Shown here one piece after another: positions 1 to 8,579 of a stretch of DNA of 64,000 nucleotides; position 1 is the first letter of the stretch; each line of letters starts with the position of its first letter. A program made the position numbers and the translations under genes. The stretch covers positions 930,001 to 994,000 of the forward strand of contig NZ_CP061739.1 in the NCBI RefSeq assembly GCF_014770435.1, read 5' to 3'. Under the pieces are notes generated by a model, which saw only the letters and a list, made by a program, of their open reading frames with translations, was not told the DNA's origin and did not search any database. This DNA comes from Psychrobacter sp. 28M-43 (GTDB lineage Bacteria; Pseudomonadota; Gammaproteobacteria; Pseudomonadales; Moraxellaceae).

Positions 1-1
1 A

Positions 2-511
2 GGAGACGGTGGTAAGCTTGGACGCGGTGGTATGTTGACCAAAATCCGTGCTGGACGCCTTGCTGCAATGGGTGGCTGTCCTACCGTTATCGTCAGTGGT
101 GCTATCGATGACGTTATTACCCGTGTGGTATCAGGCGAAGCTGTAGGTACCTTGCTGACGACTAATGACGAAGATAAAATCATCGCGCGCAAACAGTGGC
201 TAGCTGCGCATCTACGTATGTCAGGTAGCTTGGTCGTCGATGCAGGTGCTGCAAGAGCATTGACTGAGCACAATAGAAGTTTATTGCCAGTGGGTGTTGT
301 AGAAGTGCAGGGCGGATTTGATGAAGGTGATGTGGTAGAAATCATCCATCAAGATACAGGTGAACGTATTGCCGTTGGGCAGGTAAACTTCTCATCGAAT
401 GATGCGCGCCGCGTCGCTCGTGAGCGTACCGAACAGTTCGATAAGATCTTTGGCAGTAGCGAAGAACGTGTCGTCATGGTACACCGTGACAATCTTGCAT
501 TAACTGTATAG
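2..511 (+). CDS. proB: Glutamate 5-kinase, C-terminal part (left-truncated by window)
   Basis: This is the C-terminal part of glutamate 5-kinase, which phosphorylates glutamate in the first step of proline synthesis in the cytoplasm. The frame is already open at base 2 and reads GDGGKLGRGGMLTK, matching the glycine-rich GTGGMxTK segment at the end of the amino-acid kinase domain. From about codon 75 of the fragment a PUA domain follows, starting near LPVGVVEVQGGFDEGDVVEI, as in full-length ProB. The start codon lies left of the window. The gene ends at a TAA, and a strong hairpin (550-587) follows before hemE. The identification is secure because of the kinase/PUA junction; short ProB forms without PUA exist, and this is the long form. 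Confidence 0.93.
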   Translation, partial: GDGGKLGRGGMLTKIRAGRLAAMGGCPTVIVSGAIDDVITRVVSGEAVGTLLTTNDEDKIIARKQWLAAHLRMSGSLVVDAGAARALTEHNRSLLPVGVVEVQGGFDEGDVVEIIHQDTGERIAVGQVNFSSNDARRVARERTEQFDKIFGSSEERVVMVHRDNLALTV

Positions 512-549
512 CGCTTTTATATAACCTTTTTTATTCAACTTATTTTATC

Positions 550-587
550 CAGTACGATATCCATTGATAAATATGGATATTGTGCTG
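550..587 (+). promoter_or_regulatory. 15-bp hairpin between proB and the hemE ribosome-binding site
   Basis: Bases 550-564 pair with 573-587 around an 8-nt loop (TGATAAAT). The inner 8 bp (ATATCCAT/ATGGATAT) are perfect; the outer part has two G-T wobbles. Only four T follow, then the hemE GGAG at 592-595. It may be a weak proB terminator or a structure that controls access to the hemE ribosome-binding site. Confidence 0.6.
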
Positions 588-603
588 TTTTGGAGATTTG
601 TAC

Positions 604-1740
604 ATGAGTGCTTCAGACGGTAGTAACTCGGTTCAGCAACAGTTTGCACCTTTAAAAAATGATAGATTGCTACGTGCATTACGTTTTGAGCCCATCGATA
701 CCACACCGGTATGGATGATGCGCCAAGCTGGTCGTTATTTGCCAGAATATAAAGCCACTCGTGCTGAAGCTGGTGACTTTATGAGCCTGTGCAAAGATAC
801 AGATCGCGCTACTGAAGTGACTCTGCAGCCATTGCGCCGTTATGATTTAGATGCTGCCATTTTATTTAGTGATATTTTAACTATCCCTGATGCGATGGGA
901 TTGGGCTTGTATTTCGAAACAGGTGAAGGTCCTAAATTTAAGCATCCTATTCGTGAGCAGGCTGATCTTGATAGATTGCCAGTGCTTGAGCCAAACGACT
1001 CTTTAGATTATGTAATGCGTGCTGTAACCAGTATTCGTAAAGCATTGAATGGTCAAGTTCCATTATTTGGTTTCTCCGGTAGTCCGTGGACGTTGGCTAC
1101 TTATATGATAGAAGGCGGTAGCTCGAAAGATTATCGTTATACCAAAGGCTTCTTATATAGTAACCCTGATTTTTTACATCAGTTATTAGACAAGCTTGCG
1201 ACGTCAGTTATTGACTATTTAGATGCCCAAATCGTCGCTGGTGCTCAAATTGTACAGATATTCGATAGTTGGGGCGGTGCGTTAGGCCATCGTCAATTTA
1301 TCGAATTCTCACACATTTATAATAAACGTATTGTCGCTGAACTAAAGGAACGTCATCCACAAGTACCTGTAGTGCTATTCACTAAAGGTGGTGGGTTATG
1401 GCTTGATATTCAGGCTGACAGCGAAGCGGACGTGTTAGGTTTAGATTGGACGATGCCGATTGATCGTGCGCGTCAAGTATTGACTGAAAGTCAGCGTCAG
1501 TTGACCAAAAAGCATAAGAAATTGCAAAGCAGCAAAGCTATCCAAGGTAACTTAGATCCAGCGACGTTATACGGTTCGCCTGCGACAATTCGTTCTGAAG
1601 TGAACGCCATGCTTGACCGTGCTTACGCTGACGGTGAAAAGACTGGTTACATAGCAAACTTAGGTCACGGTATCACCCAGTGGGTTAACCCTGACAATGC
1701 CAAAGTGTTTGTGGATGCAGTACACGATTATAAAATTTAA
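604..1740 (+). CDS. hemE: Uroporphyrinogen decarboxylase
   Basis: HemE removes four carboxyl groups from uroporphyrinogen III to give coproporphyrinogen III, a cytoplasmic step of haem synthesis. The N-terminal signature [19 protein letters not shown] (about residues 29-47) carries the substrate-binding arginines. The second signature, [17 protein letters not shown], is near residue 150. The ATG at 604 is chosen because GGAG lies 8 nt upstream; an in-frame TTG at 580 would add eight residues but lies inside the leader hairpin. The 378-residue product is slightly longer than the usual 345-360, with about 20 extra residues at the N-terminus. The gene stands alone between proB and argC. Confidence 0.96.
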   Translation: MSASDGSNSVQQQFAPLKNDRLLRALRFEPIDTTPVWMMRQAGRYLPEYKATRAEAGDFMSLCKDTDRATEVTLQPLRRYDLDAAILFSDILTIPDAMGLGLYFETGEGPKFKHPIREQADLDRLPVLEPNDSLDYVMRAVTSIRKALNGQVPLFGFSGSPWTLATYMIEGGSSKDYRYTKGFLYSNPDFLHQLLDKLATSVIDYLDAQIVAGAQIVQIFDSWGGALGHRQFIEFSHIYNKRIVAELKERHPQVPVVLFTKGGGLWLDIQADSEADVLGLDWTMPIDRARQVLTESQRQLTKKHKKLQSSKAIQGNLDPATLYGSPATIRSEVNAMLDRAYADGEKTGYIANLGHGITQWVNPDNAKVFVDAVHDYKI

Positions 1741-1771
1741 GAGTCAGAATATTTAGAGAGTGATTCTGTCT

Positions 1772-1798
1772 TTGTTCGCATTTGTAGAACTATATAAT
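1772..1798 (+). promoter_or_regulatory. Candidate sigma70 promoter for argC
   Basis: TTGTTC (1772-1777) and a perfect TATAAT (1793-1798) are separated by 15 bp, about 80 bp before the argC start. The spacer is shorter than ideal, so the -35 is uncertain. Confidence 0.4.
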
Positions 1799-1876
1799 TT
1801 ATGGAACTGAATGAGTTATAAGCAAATATAGAATCTATCAGTGCATATTTAGTATTTACCAAGAAAAGGGTGTTTT

Positions 1877-2944
1877 ATGATTTCAGCAGCGATCGTCGGT
1901 GGTACAGGCTATACGGGTATTGAGCTCATTCGCTTATTATCTGCTCATCCTGAGGTTTCTATTGATTTATTAACTTCTCGTAGCGAAGCTGGCACTCGTG
2001 CTGATGAAATCTTCCCAAGCTTACGCGGTGTGTCTGACATCGTTTTTAGCGACTTAGGTGATAATACGCTTGCTGCATTGCAAAAATGTGATGTTGTGTT
2101 TTTTGCGACGCCGCATGGTGTAGCAATGAAGCAAGCTGAAGCGCTTATTCAAGCTGGCGTTAAGGTCATCGATTTGGCTGCTGATTTTCGTTTGCAGTCA
2201 CTGACTGACTTTGAGCACTGGTACAAACAGTCACATGCTTGCCCTGAATTGTTGAAAACAGCGATCTACGGCCTACCAGAAATCAATCGTGACAAGCTTG
2301 CGAATGCGTTACTAGTAGGCAACCCAGGTTGTTATCCAACCACTGCGATTTTGGGTTTAAAACCAATTGTCGCAGCCCAGAATAAGCAAGCAGAGCGTTT
2401 GATCGAGTCTCGTATTGTTATCGATGCAAAATCTGGCGTGTCTGGTGCAGGCCGTCAAGCATCACTTGCACTTAACTATGCTGAGACGACGGATAGCTTT
2501 AAAGCTTATAGCGTCGAAGGCCATCGTCATTTACCAGAGATTGAGCAGGGTGTTGCACAGTTATTAGACAGCCAGTTCGCGCATCGCATTCGCTTTTTGC
2601 CGCATTTAGTACCGATGATTCGGGGCATGCTAAGCTCTATTCATATGGAGCTGACCGATGCTGGTGCTGCTATCGATTGGCAGCAAGCGTTTGAAAATAG
2701 CTATGCGTCAGAGTTGTTTGTTGATGTCATGCCAAAAGGCCTTTATCCAGATACGCGTAGTGTTCGCGCTAGTAACCGTCTACGTATTGCCGTACATCAG
2801 GATAATGAGCGTGCTGAGCTAACAGTTATCGTTGTTCAAGATAACTTAGTCAAAGGTGCTGCTGGGCAGGCTGTGCAAAACATGAATGTGATGTTCGGTT
2901 TTGATGAGTCAATGGGGCTGAACTTTGCACCGATTGTTCCTTAA
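1877..2944 (+). CDS. argC: N-acetyl-gamma-glutamyl-phosphate reductase
   Basis: ArgC reduces N-acetylglutamyl phosphate to the semialdehyde with NADPH, the third step of arginine synthesis. The N-terminal Rossmann motif VGGTGYTGIELIRLL is at residues 7-21. The catalytic cysteine is Cys152 in the GNPGCYPTTAILGL signature. The C-terminal SVEGHRHLPEIEQ and FLPHLVPMIRG segments are typical of the semialdehyde-dehydrogenase fold. The length of 355 fits the long (type 1) ArgC. An AAAAGGG ribosome-binding site precedes the ATG. No other arg gene is adjacent. Confidence 0.96.
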   Translation: MISAAIVGGTGYTGIELIRLLSAHPEVSIDLLTSRSEAGTRADEIFPSLRGVSDIVFSDLGDNTLAALQKCDVVFFATPHGVAMKQAEALIQAGVKVIDLAADFRLQSLTDFEHWYKQSHACPELLKTAIYGLPEINRDKLANALLVGNPGCYPTTAILGLKPIVAAQNKQAERLIESRIVIDAKSGVSGAGRQASLALNYAETTDSFKAYSVEGHRHLPEIEQGVAQLLDSQFAHRIRFLPHLVPMIRGMLSSIHMELTDAGAAIDWQQAFENSYASELFVDVMPKGLYPDTRSVRASNRLRIAVHQDNERAELTVIVVQDNLVKGAAGQAVQNMNVMFGFDESMGLNFAPIVP

Positions 2945-3047
2945 TATCAACGACTTCATATTCCAATCATTCACATTTACGGTGCTAGGTATTGATTATA
3001 AATTCGGCTATAATGACTTGCCCTTACCCTTAAGAGATACTGTCTAA

Positions 3048-3914
3048 ATGCGTGTTCAGCTCGTACTACGCTTTTGCTCACAGCCAGCACGTCAATCGTG
3101 TAAAGACTCGGTTATACCTAGCTTGGAGCGCAAACAGCATTCCTTTAGAAATAATAATGTCCCTATAAGTGGTATTGCTAGCTCACAACACGGCGCTTCT
3201 ACGTTAGTATTGGCACTGTTTGTAGTGGCCGTATTAGTGACAGCAGTGGTTGGGCTGGTATTCGGTCATAAGCTTGGTTACCAACGTGGCCTTCATTCGA
3301 TGGAAACAGAAGCCAAGCAAGCAATCATCGATAGCACTGAAGCGACACAAGCGCTAGAAGATTTGCGTCTTAGCAATAAGATAGCTACTAACCAAGCAGC
3401 GACTGCCAAACAAGAACTGGCTATCAGTTTGGCTAATTTAAAAGAACTGCGTGAAAGCCAGCAAGAACTAACAGTAGAAAATAAGCAAGTGTCACAGCTC
3501 AATGAGCTATATTCAGATGTCATTCGTGAGAAAGGTGGTATGCCTTTACAGGTATTAGGTGCCAAAATTTCGCCACTACCTGAAAATGCTTTTGAGTATG
3601 GTTTTGATATTGGGATGCTCAGCAGCGATGGTCAAGCCAAACGCCTACGGCCTGTATTGACGCTACTTAATAATGATGACCTTGTAGAGGTGCCACTTGA
3701 CCCTGCATACCATATGATCGAAGGTATCGTTCGGATACGTGGTCGCTTTGTAATGCCATCAGGCTTTAGACCTTTGCAAGCCAAACTGACTTTGCAAGCT
3801 GGTGGTCAAAAAGTAGAGCAATTGTATGACTGGAAGCTCGGTGATAGTGTGGATAACATGCTACCATCGCTTTTAGATTTACCAGAAGTTGATGAAAGTC
3901 CTATCGTACCTTAA
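3048..3914 (+). CDS. Single-pass membrane protein with coiled coil (probable DUF6776 family)
   Basis: This is a protein of unknown function. A cytoplasmic basic N-terminus is followed by one membrane segment at about residues 50-73 (STLVLALFVVAVLVTAVVGLVFG). A coiled coil rich in Glu, Gln and Leu spans residues 84-160, and a C-terminal beta-rich domain of about 110 residues follows (from ISPLPENAFEYGFDIGMLSS). The architecture and the RGRFVMPSGFRPLQAKLTL stretch recall the DUF6776 protein that follows argC in pseudomonads, where it precedes bactofilin and erpA genes; neither is present here. A TATAAT lies at 3009-3014. The family assignment is from memory and only moderately sure; that the gene is real is clear from its length and structure. 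Confidence 0.75.
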   Translation: MRVQLVLRFCSQPARQSCKDSVIPSLERKQHSFRNNNVPISGIASSQHGASTLVLALFVVAVLVTAVVGLVFGHKLGYQRGLHSMETEAKQAIIDSTEATQALEDLRLSNKIATNQAATAKQELAISLANLKELRESQQELTVENKQVSQLNELYSDVIREKGGMPLQVLGAKISPLPENAFEYGFDIGMLSSDGQAKRLRPVLTLLNNDDLVEVPLDPAYHMIEGIVRIRGRFVMPSGFRPLQAKLTLQAGGQKVEQLYDWKLGDSVDNMLPSLLDLPEVDESPIVP

Positions 3915-4068
3915 TTACCTCATGTCTTAATGAATTACTCAGTGACGATGCTGTGGTTGAAATCAAAGCACAATGGCCTTAGTTAGTGGTTGTGCTTTAT
4001 ACCATGCCTTATCGCCTGCCTTAACAACCTCTTCTATCTTAAACTTACCTTATAATTATATTTTGATT

Positions 4069-4476
4069 ATGATGAAAAAAATGATATCTCAAGCCACGCC
4101 AACGGTTGCTGATTGGCACTTTCCCAATATGCCTGCTCATCGTGCACAAGACGGTGATACCGATGGTGAAACGTCACCGCAAGCAGATGTATTGGTCGCA
4201 GAGCCTGAAGTAGCCAAACCGCCTATGTATGCGGTTGTTATGTACAATGACAACTACACGCCGATGGAGTTTGTTGTATACATATTGCAGTCAGAATTTC
4301 GTCATAGTATGGATTCTGCGGTCGAGATTATGCTGACTATTCATAATAGCAGCAAAGGTATTGCTGGCATTTACCCCAAAGATATCGCCGAGACCAAGGC
4401 TAAAAAAGTAAATAGTCTGGCACACCGCGAAGGTTATCCGTTATTAACTCAAATCGAACCGCATCAAGGCGAGTAG
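4069..4476 (+). CDS. clpS: ATP-dependent Clp protease adaptor ClpS
   Basis: ClpS delivers N-end-rule substrates to the ClpAP protease. The core domain spans about the last 85 residues: PMYAVVMYNDNYTPMEFVVYIL carries the Asn-Asp substrate pocket, and VHN-like and AxxxA-HREGYPL segments follow. The start is uncertain. The frame is open from an ATG at 3973, but those residues look like translated intergenic DNA. Three ATGs at 4069, 4072 and 4081 are better candidates, none with a clear ribosome-binding site. The N-terminal extension before the core is about 40-50 residues, longer than in E. coli. It is followed by a terminator and then clpA, its functional partner, 637 bp downstream. Confidence 0.9.
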   Translation: MMKKMISQATPTVADWHFPNMPAHRAQDGDTDGETSPQADVLVAEPEVAKPPMYAVVMYNDNYTPMEFVVYILQSEFRHSMDSAVEIMLTIHNSSKGIAGIYPKDIAETKAKKVNSLAHREGYPLLTQIEPHQGE

Positions 4477-4558
4477 AGTAACTTATTAATTTCTTATACT
4501 GATATATGGCTCTATTAAAGTTTTACCTACTGTTCTTTATTTCTAAGTAATTCATATC

Positions 4559-4586
4559 AAAGCTCACCTTCATAGTGAGCTTTTTT
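4559..4586 (+). terminator. Rho-independent terminator after clpS
   Basis: AAGCTCAC (4560-4567) pairs with GTGAGCTT (4575-4582) around a 7-nt loop, followed by a run of T to 4586. Confidence 0.85.
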
Positions 4587-5113
4587 GACTTTTCAGTCAT
4601 CCCTCTTATATATGAACTTTGCCTCTTAAAATAGTTTTATTATCCATAGAGTCTTGATTTTTATAATAAATAACCCTATCTATTAAAATAGCCTGTTCAA
4701 TAGTTTTAGACTAAGTATCTCAGTTAAACTTGCTAAAACTACGTCATTTCTAGCTTCTAAAATATCAATCTTTCTTTCTATCTAATCAGTTTTTCAACAT
4801 TTAATATTCGTTATTAAGGTTGTCGCTACTAGCTTGTAGCACGCTTTGATACATTTTAGTCTGTGTTAATAGATTGACTCCGTTGAAGTATCGTGTTGAT
4901 ATAAAGAAAAGCGGCCATGGATAGTTATGATTACTGTTGGCTGATAGCGAGATTATAGTATTTAATCAATAGTCTACCGCTCACCTCATTTATTCATGAC
5001 TTCTAATAATACGAATATAGCCCTTGAACAATTCATCTACCGCCCTGATTTACTTACTAACTCATTCATAAAACTATCAATTATAAAGATAGATATAACC
5101 GTAGGAAGTTGTT
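4587..5113. other. Gene-free region between clpS and clpA
   Basis: These 527 bp are strongly AT-rich and have stops in every frame. I see no RNA gene or repeat. A possible clpA promoter is at 4874-4902. The long leader of about 200 nt that this implies is unexplained. Confidence 0.6.
4874..4902 (+). promoter_or_regulatory. Candidate sigma70 promoter for clpA
   Basis: TTGACT (4874-4879) and TGATAT (4897-4902) are spaced by 17 bp. A TATAAA overlaps downstream at 4900-4905. No heat-shock-type promoter was recognised. Confidence 0.4.
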
Positions 5114-7645
5114 ATGTTAAGTCGTCATCTTGAAGTTTCTCTACGTTTAGCAATGACGCTTGCGCGCCAAAAATCGCATGAGTATCTCACTGTTGAACAC
5201 TTGCTTTTGGCCTTATTAGAAAACACTCATGCTGCCAATACGTTGACTGCTTGTAATGCTAATGTCTCGGCGTTGCGTACTGAGCTTGAGGTTTATATTA
5301 ATAAACACACGCCAACTATTGATGCTGATACAGAACAGTCACCGCAGCCGACTCAAAGCTTTGATCGTATCTTGCAACGTGCTATTTTTCACGTGCAATC
5401 GATCGGTGGTGGTCGTTTGGTTGAAGGGTCTGATATTTTGGTCTCTATGTTTTCAGAACATGATACCTATGCTGTCTACTTGCTTAAAAAACAAGGCATC
5501 AGTCGCCTTGAGCTAACTCAGTATTTATCACACGGTCAAGATAAAGAAGAGCCATCTGAATCACGTGGTTCTGCAGGCACTGAGCGTCGTAGTGCTTCTG
5601 AAAAGACCAGTAAAGATCCATTGGTTGAATTTGCAACCAATCTAAACCAGCGAGCTGCTGAAGGTAAAACCGATCCTTTGATTGGGCGTGCTTCTGAAAT
5701 TGAACGTGCTGCCCAAGTACTATGCCGTCGTCGTAAAAATAACCCATTGCTAGTAGGTGAGCCTGGTGTAGGTAAAACCTCTATCGCTGAAGGTTTAGCA
5801 TGGTTAATTATTAACGACAAAGCACCGAAGCCCCTTAACGGTTGCGTGATTTATAGCCTTGATATTGGTTCACTAATTGCGGGAACTAAGTATCGCGGTG
5901 ACTTTGAAAAACGCATGAAGTCATTGCTTGATGCATTAAAGAAAAAACCAAATGCTATTCTTTTTATCGATGAAATTCATATGATTATTGGTGCTGGTTC
6001 ATCAATGAGCAGCAATATGGATGTATCGAACCTTATCAAGCCAGCGCTTGCCAACGGTGAGCTGCGTTGTATTGGTTCAACAACCTTTACTGAATATCGC
6101 CAAGTATTTGAAAAAGACCATGCATTGTCGCGTCGTTTCCAAAAAATTGATGTTAAAGAACCCAGTGTGGATGACACTATCGATATTCTGCGTGGTCTAA
6201 AACCTCGTTATGAAGAATTTCATAATGTTGAGTATACGGATGAAGCGTTGGTCACAGCGGTACAGTTATCAGCCAAACATATTCATGAGCGTTTTTTACC
6301 TGACAAAGCCATTGACGTGATTGACGAAGCAGGTGCGTATAAGCGCTTAGGCGTGGTGCCTGATGTCGATGATATCGAAGCGGAAGAAAGTTTCATTGCT
6401 GATTTAGAGCAAGATTTTGATGCACAGATCGATGCTGATATCGATAGTGATACAGATAATGAAATGCAAGATGAAGCAGCGACTGCGAAAGCAAGCGATA
6501 GTGCTAAATCGGCAGATGGTGTGAAGTTATCAAAGGGTCAAAAGCCACCGATGAAAATCGATGTGGCTGATATCGAGGCTATTATTGCTAAGTTGGCACG
6601 TATTCCACCCAAATCTGTATCGAGTGATGACAAGAGTATTCTTGAGCATTTAGATCGAGATCTTAAGCACTTGGTATTTGGTCAAGATGAGGCAATTGCC
6701 ACGTTGGCTGATGCTATCAAGCTATCACGTGCAGGATTAAAAGCACCTGATAAGCCAATCGGTTCATTTATGTTTGCAGGTCCAACTGGTGTGGGTAAAA
6801 CAGAAGTATCGCGTCAGTTAGCGAACCTGTTAGGTGTAGAATTGGTACGCTTTGATATGTCAGAGTACATGGAAGCGCACACGGCATCACGCTTGATTGG
6901 CGCGCCTCCAGGTTATGTTGGCTATGATCAAGGTGGCTTGCTTACTGAAAAAATCAATCAGCATCCACATTGCGTGTTGTTGCTTGATGAGATTGAAAAG
7001 GCGCATCCAGATGTCTTCAACTTGTTACTACAAGTAATGGATCATGGTACGTTGACTGATAACAATGGTCGTGTGGCCATCTTTAAACAGGTCATCGTTA
7101 TTATGACAACGAACGTTGGTGCTGATAGTATCAGTCGCTCGTCAATGGGCTTTACTCAACAAGACCATAGTCGTGATAATACAGAGTCGCTGAAACGTGT
7201 CTTTACGCCAGAGTTCCGCAATCGCTTAGACGCTATAATTCAGTTCAACCCTCTAGATACGTCAGTTGTTGTATCGGTTGTCGATAAGTTCTTAGTTGAA
7301 TTACAAGTACAGCTTGATGATAAGCAAGTGACATTAGAGATTGATGATGATGTACGTGACTACTTGGCGGACAAAGGCTATGACCGTCTAATGGGTGCAC
7401 GTCCGATGCAACGTCTGATTCAAGATGAAATCAAAAAACCATTGGCAAGTATGATTTTGTTTGGTGATCTGGTTAATGGCGGTGTCGTTCATCTGACTTT
7501 AGAGCCTAAAGTCGATGATTCTCAAGAGAATGATACGATGAAGCTTGATAAGGTATCAGACAAAGGCTCAGCTGATAGTCGTATTATTCTGACAGTTGTT
7601 GAAACTCATGAGCCACATCCTGATTCTGAGTCTTTAGCCAGTTAA
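5114..7645 (+). CDS. clpA: ATP-dependent Clp protease ATP-binding subunit ClpA
   Basis: ClpA is the AAA+ unfoldase that feeds substrates into ClpP. Clp N-repeats are at residues 1-145. The D1 module has Walker A GEPGVGKTS near 216-224 and Walker B LFIDEIH. The D2 module has Walker A GPTGVGKTE near 556-564 and Walker B LLLDEIEKAHPD. The protein has 843 residues against about 758 in E. coli. The extra length is mostly an Asp/Glu-rich low-complexity insertion at about residues 415-480, where D1 joins D2, plus a C-terminal tail of about 50 residues. The ribosome-binding site is GTAGGAAG before the ATG. Its adaptor gene clpS is just upstream in separate transcription. Confidence 0.96.
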   Translation: MLSRHLEVSLRLAMTLARQKSHEYLTVEHLLLALLENTHAANTLTACNANVSALRTELEVYINKHTPTIDADTEQSPQPTQSFDRILQRAIFHVQSIGGGRLVEGSDILVSMFSEHDTYAVYLLKKQGISRLELTQYLSHGQDKEEPSESRGSAGTERRSASEKTSKDPLVEFATNLNQRAAEGKTDPLIGRASEIERAAQVLCRRRKNNPLLVGEPGVGKTSIAEGLAWLIINDKAPKPLNGCVIYSLDIGSLIAGTKYRGDFEKRMKSLLDALKKKPNAILFIDEIHMIIGAGSSMSSNMDVSNLIKPALANGELRCIGSTTFTEYRQVFEKDHALSRRFQKIDVKEPSVDDTIDILRGLKPRYEEFHNVEYTDEALVTAVQLSAKHIHERFLPDKAIDVIDEAGAYKRLGVVPDVDDIEAEESFIADLEQDFDAQIDADIDSDTDNEMQDEAATAKASDSAKSADGVKLSKGQKPPMKIDVADIEAIIAKLARIPPKSVSSDDKSILEHLDRDLKHLVFGQDEAIATLADAIKLSRAGLKAPDKPIGSFMFAGPTGVGKTEVSRQLANLLGVELVRFDMSEYMEAHTASRLIGAPPGYVGYDQGGLLTEKINQHPHCVLLLDEIEKAHPDVFNLLLQVMDHGTLTDNNGRVAIFKQVIVIMTTNVGADSISRSSMGFTQQDHSRDNTESLKRVFTPEFRNRLDAIIQFNPLDTSVVVSVVDKFLVELQVQLDDKQVTLEIDDDVRDYLADKGYDRLMGARPMQRLIQDEIKKPLASMILFGDLVNGGVVHLTLEPKVDDSQENDTMKLDKVSDKGSADSRIILTVVETHEPHPDSESLAS

Positions 7646-7667
7646 GTTATTTAGTGTTGACATCATA

Positions 7668-7703
7668 AAAACGGCTACCGTATTACTGCGGTAGCCGTTT
7701 TTT
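7668..7703 (+). terminator. Rho-independent terminator after clpA
   Basis: AACGGCTACCG (7670-7680) pairs perfectly with CGGTAGCCGTT (7689-7699) around an 8-nt loop, followed by T to 7703. Confidence 0.92.
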
Positions 7704-7792
7704 TATTGCTATAATTCATCAACAAAGCTCATACTATTTTTTGTTAGTATGATTATTTACAGTAAGCTGGCTTTAACGAAGCTATGGAACTT

Positions 7793-7824
7793 ATAACAAG
7801 ATAACAAGATAACAAGATAACAAG
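7793..7824 (+). repeat. Four perfect tandem copies of an 8-bp repeat upstream of ung
   Basis: The unit ATAACAAG occurs four times without interruption, ending 17 bp before the ung ATG and just before its AAGGA ribosome-binding site. It lies in the promoter or leader, not in coding sequence. Units of this size can gain or lose copies by slippage. Confidence 0.9.
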
Positions 7825-7841
7825 TATAAAAAGGACACACT

Positions 7842-8579
7842 ATGGAACTGTTCGATGAACCGACAACAAAGACTCCAGAACAAAAACAAGCGATTTTAGA
7901 CAATGTCCGTTTACCAGAAGATTGGAAAACGGCATTAGCAGATGAGCTAACATCTGAGAATATGGACAATCTACGCGCGTTCTTAAAAGAGGCGTATCAG
8001 TCGGATGATAGTATCTATCCGCCTGCACCATTGATGTTCAATGCGCTTAACCTCACGCCGTTATCGCAAGTCAAAGTGGTAATCTTGGGCCAAGATCCTT
8101 ATCATCGTCCAGGTCAGGCTATGGGGTTATCATTTTCTGTTCCTAAAGCCATTCCTAAGCCACCATCATTAAATAATTTACTTAAAGAAATGGCAGATGA
8201 CATTGGCATTCGGCCTTCAGCGCATGGCGATTTGACATACTGGGCACAGCAAGGCGTTCTACTGCTTAATAGCTCACTAACTGTCCGAGAAGGCGAGCCA
8301 AACAGTCATCAAAATAAAGGTTGGGAGCAGTTTACTGATGCTGTAATCGATGCCGTTAATGAACAGACCAAGCATACTGTATTTATTCTATGGGGTAGTA
8401 AAGCCCAGAAGAAAGGTAAGTATATCGATACGGATAAGCATTTGATTCTGACAGCGGTACACCCATCACCACTGGCGGCAAACCGTGGCGGCTTCTTTGG
8501 CACTAAACCTTTTTCTAAGACAAATGACTACTTGGCGCAGTATGGCCAAACTCCAATTGACTGGCAATTACCACAATAA
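7842..8579 (+). CDS. ung: Uracil-DNA glycosylase (family 1)
   Basis: Ung removes uracil from DNA to start base-excision repair. The catalytic water-activating loop is GQDPYHRPGQAMGLSFSV (near residue 80), with Asp as the general base. The second signature HPSPLAANRGGFFG (near 207-220) holds the catalytic His and the DNA-intercalating loop. The length of 245 is slightly above the E. coli protein (229) because of the N-terminus. An AAGGA ribosome-binding site follows an 8-bp tandem repeat array. The TAA stop is immediately followed by the ATG of tadA, so the two genes are probably co-transcribed. Confidence 0.97.
   Translation: MELFDEPTTKTPEQKQAILDNVRLPEDWKTALADELTSENMDNLRAFLKEAYQSDDSIYPPAPLMFNALNLTPLSQVKVVILGQDPYHRPGQAMGLSFSVPKAIPKPPSLNNLLKEMADDIGIRPSAHGDLTYWAQQGVLLLNSSLTVREGEPNSHQNKGWEQFTDAVIDAVNEQTKHTVFILWGSKAQKKGKYIDTDKHLILTAVHPSPLAANRGGFFGTKPFSKTNDYLAQYGQTPIDWQLPQ

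Noticed and set aside
3293..3565. Minus-strand Ser/Leu/Ala-rich frame of 90 codons
   Set aside because: It is antisense to the coiled coil of the DUF6776-like protein, whose heptad codons create it.
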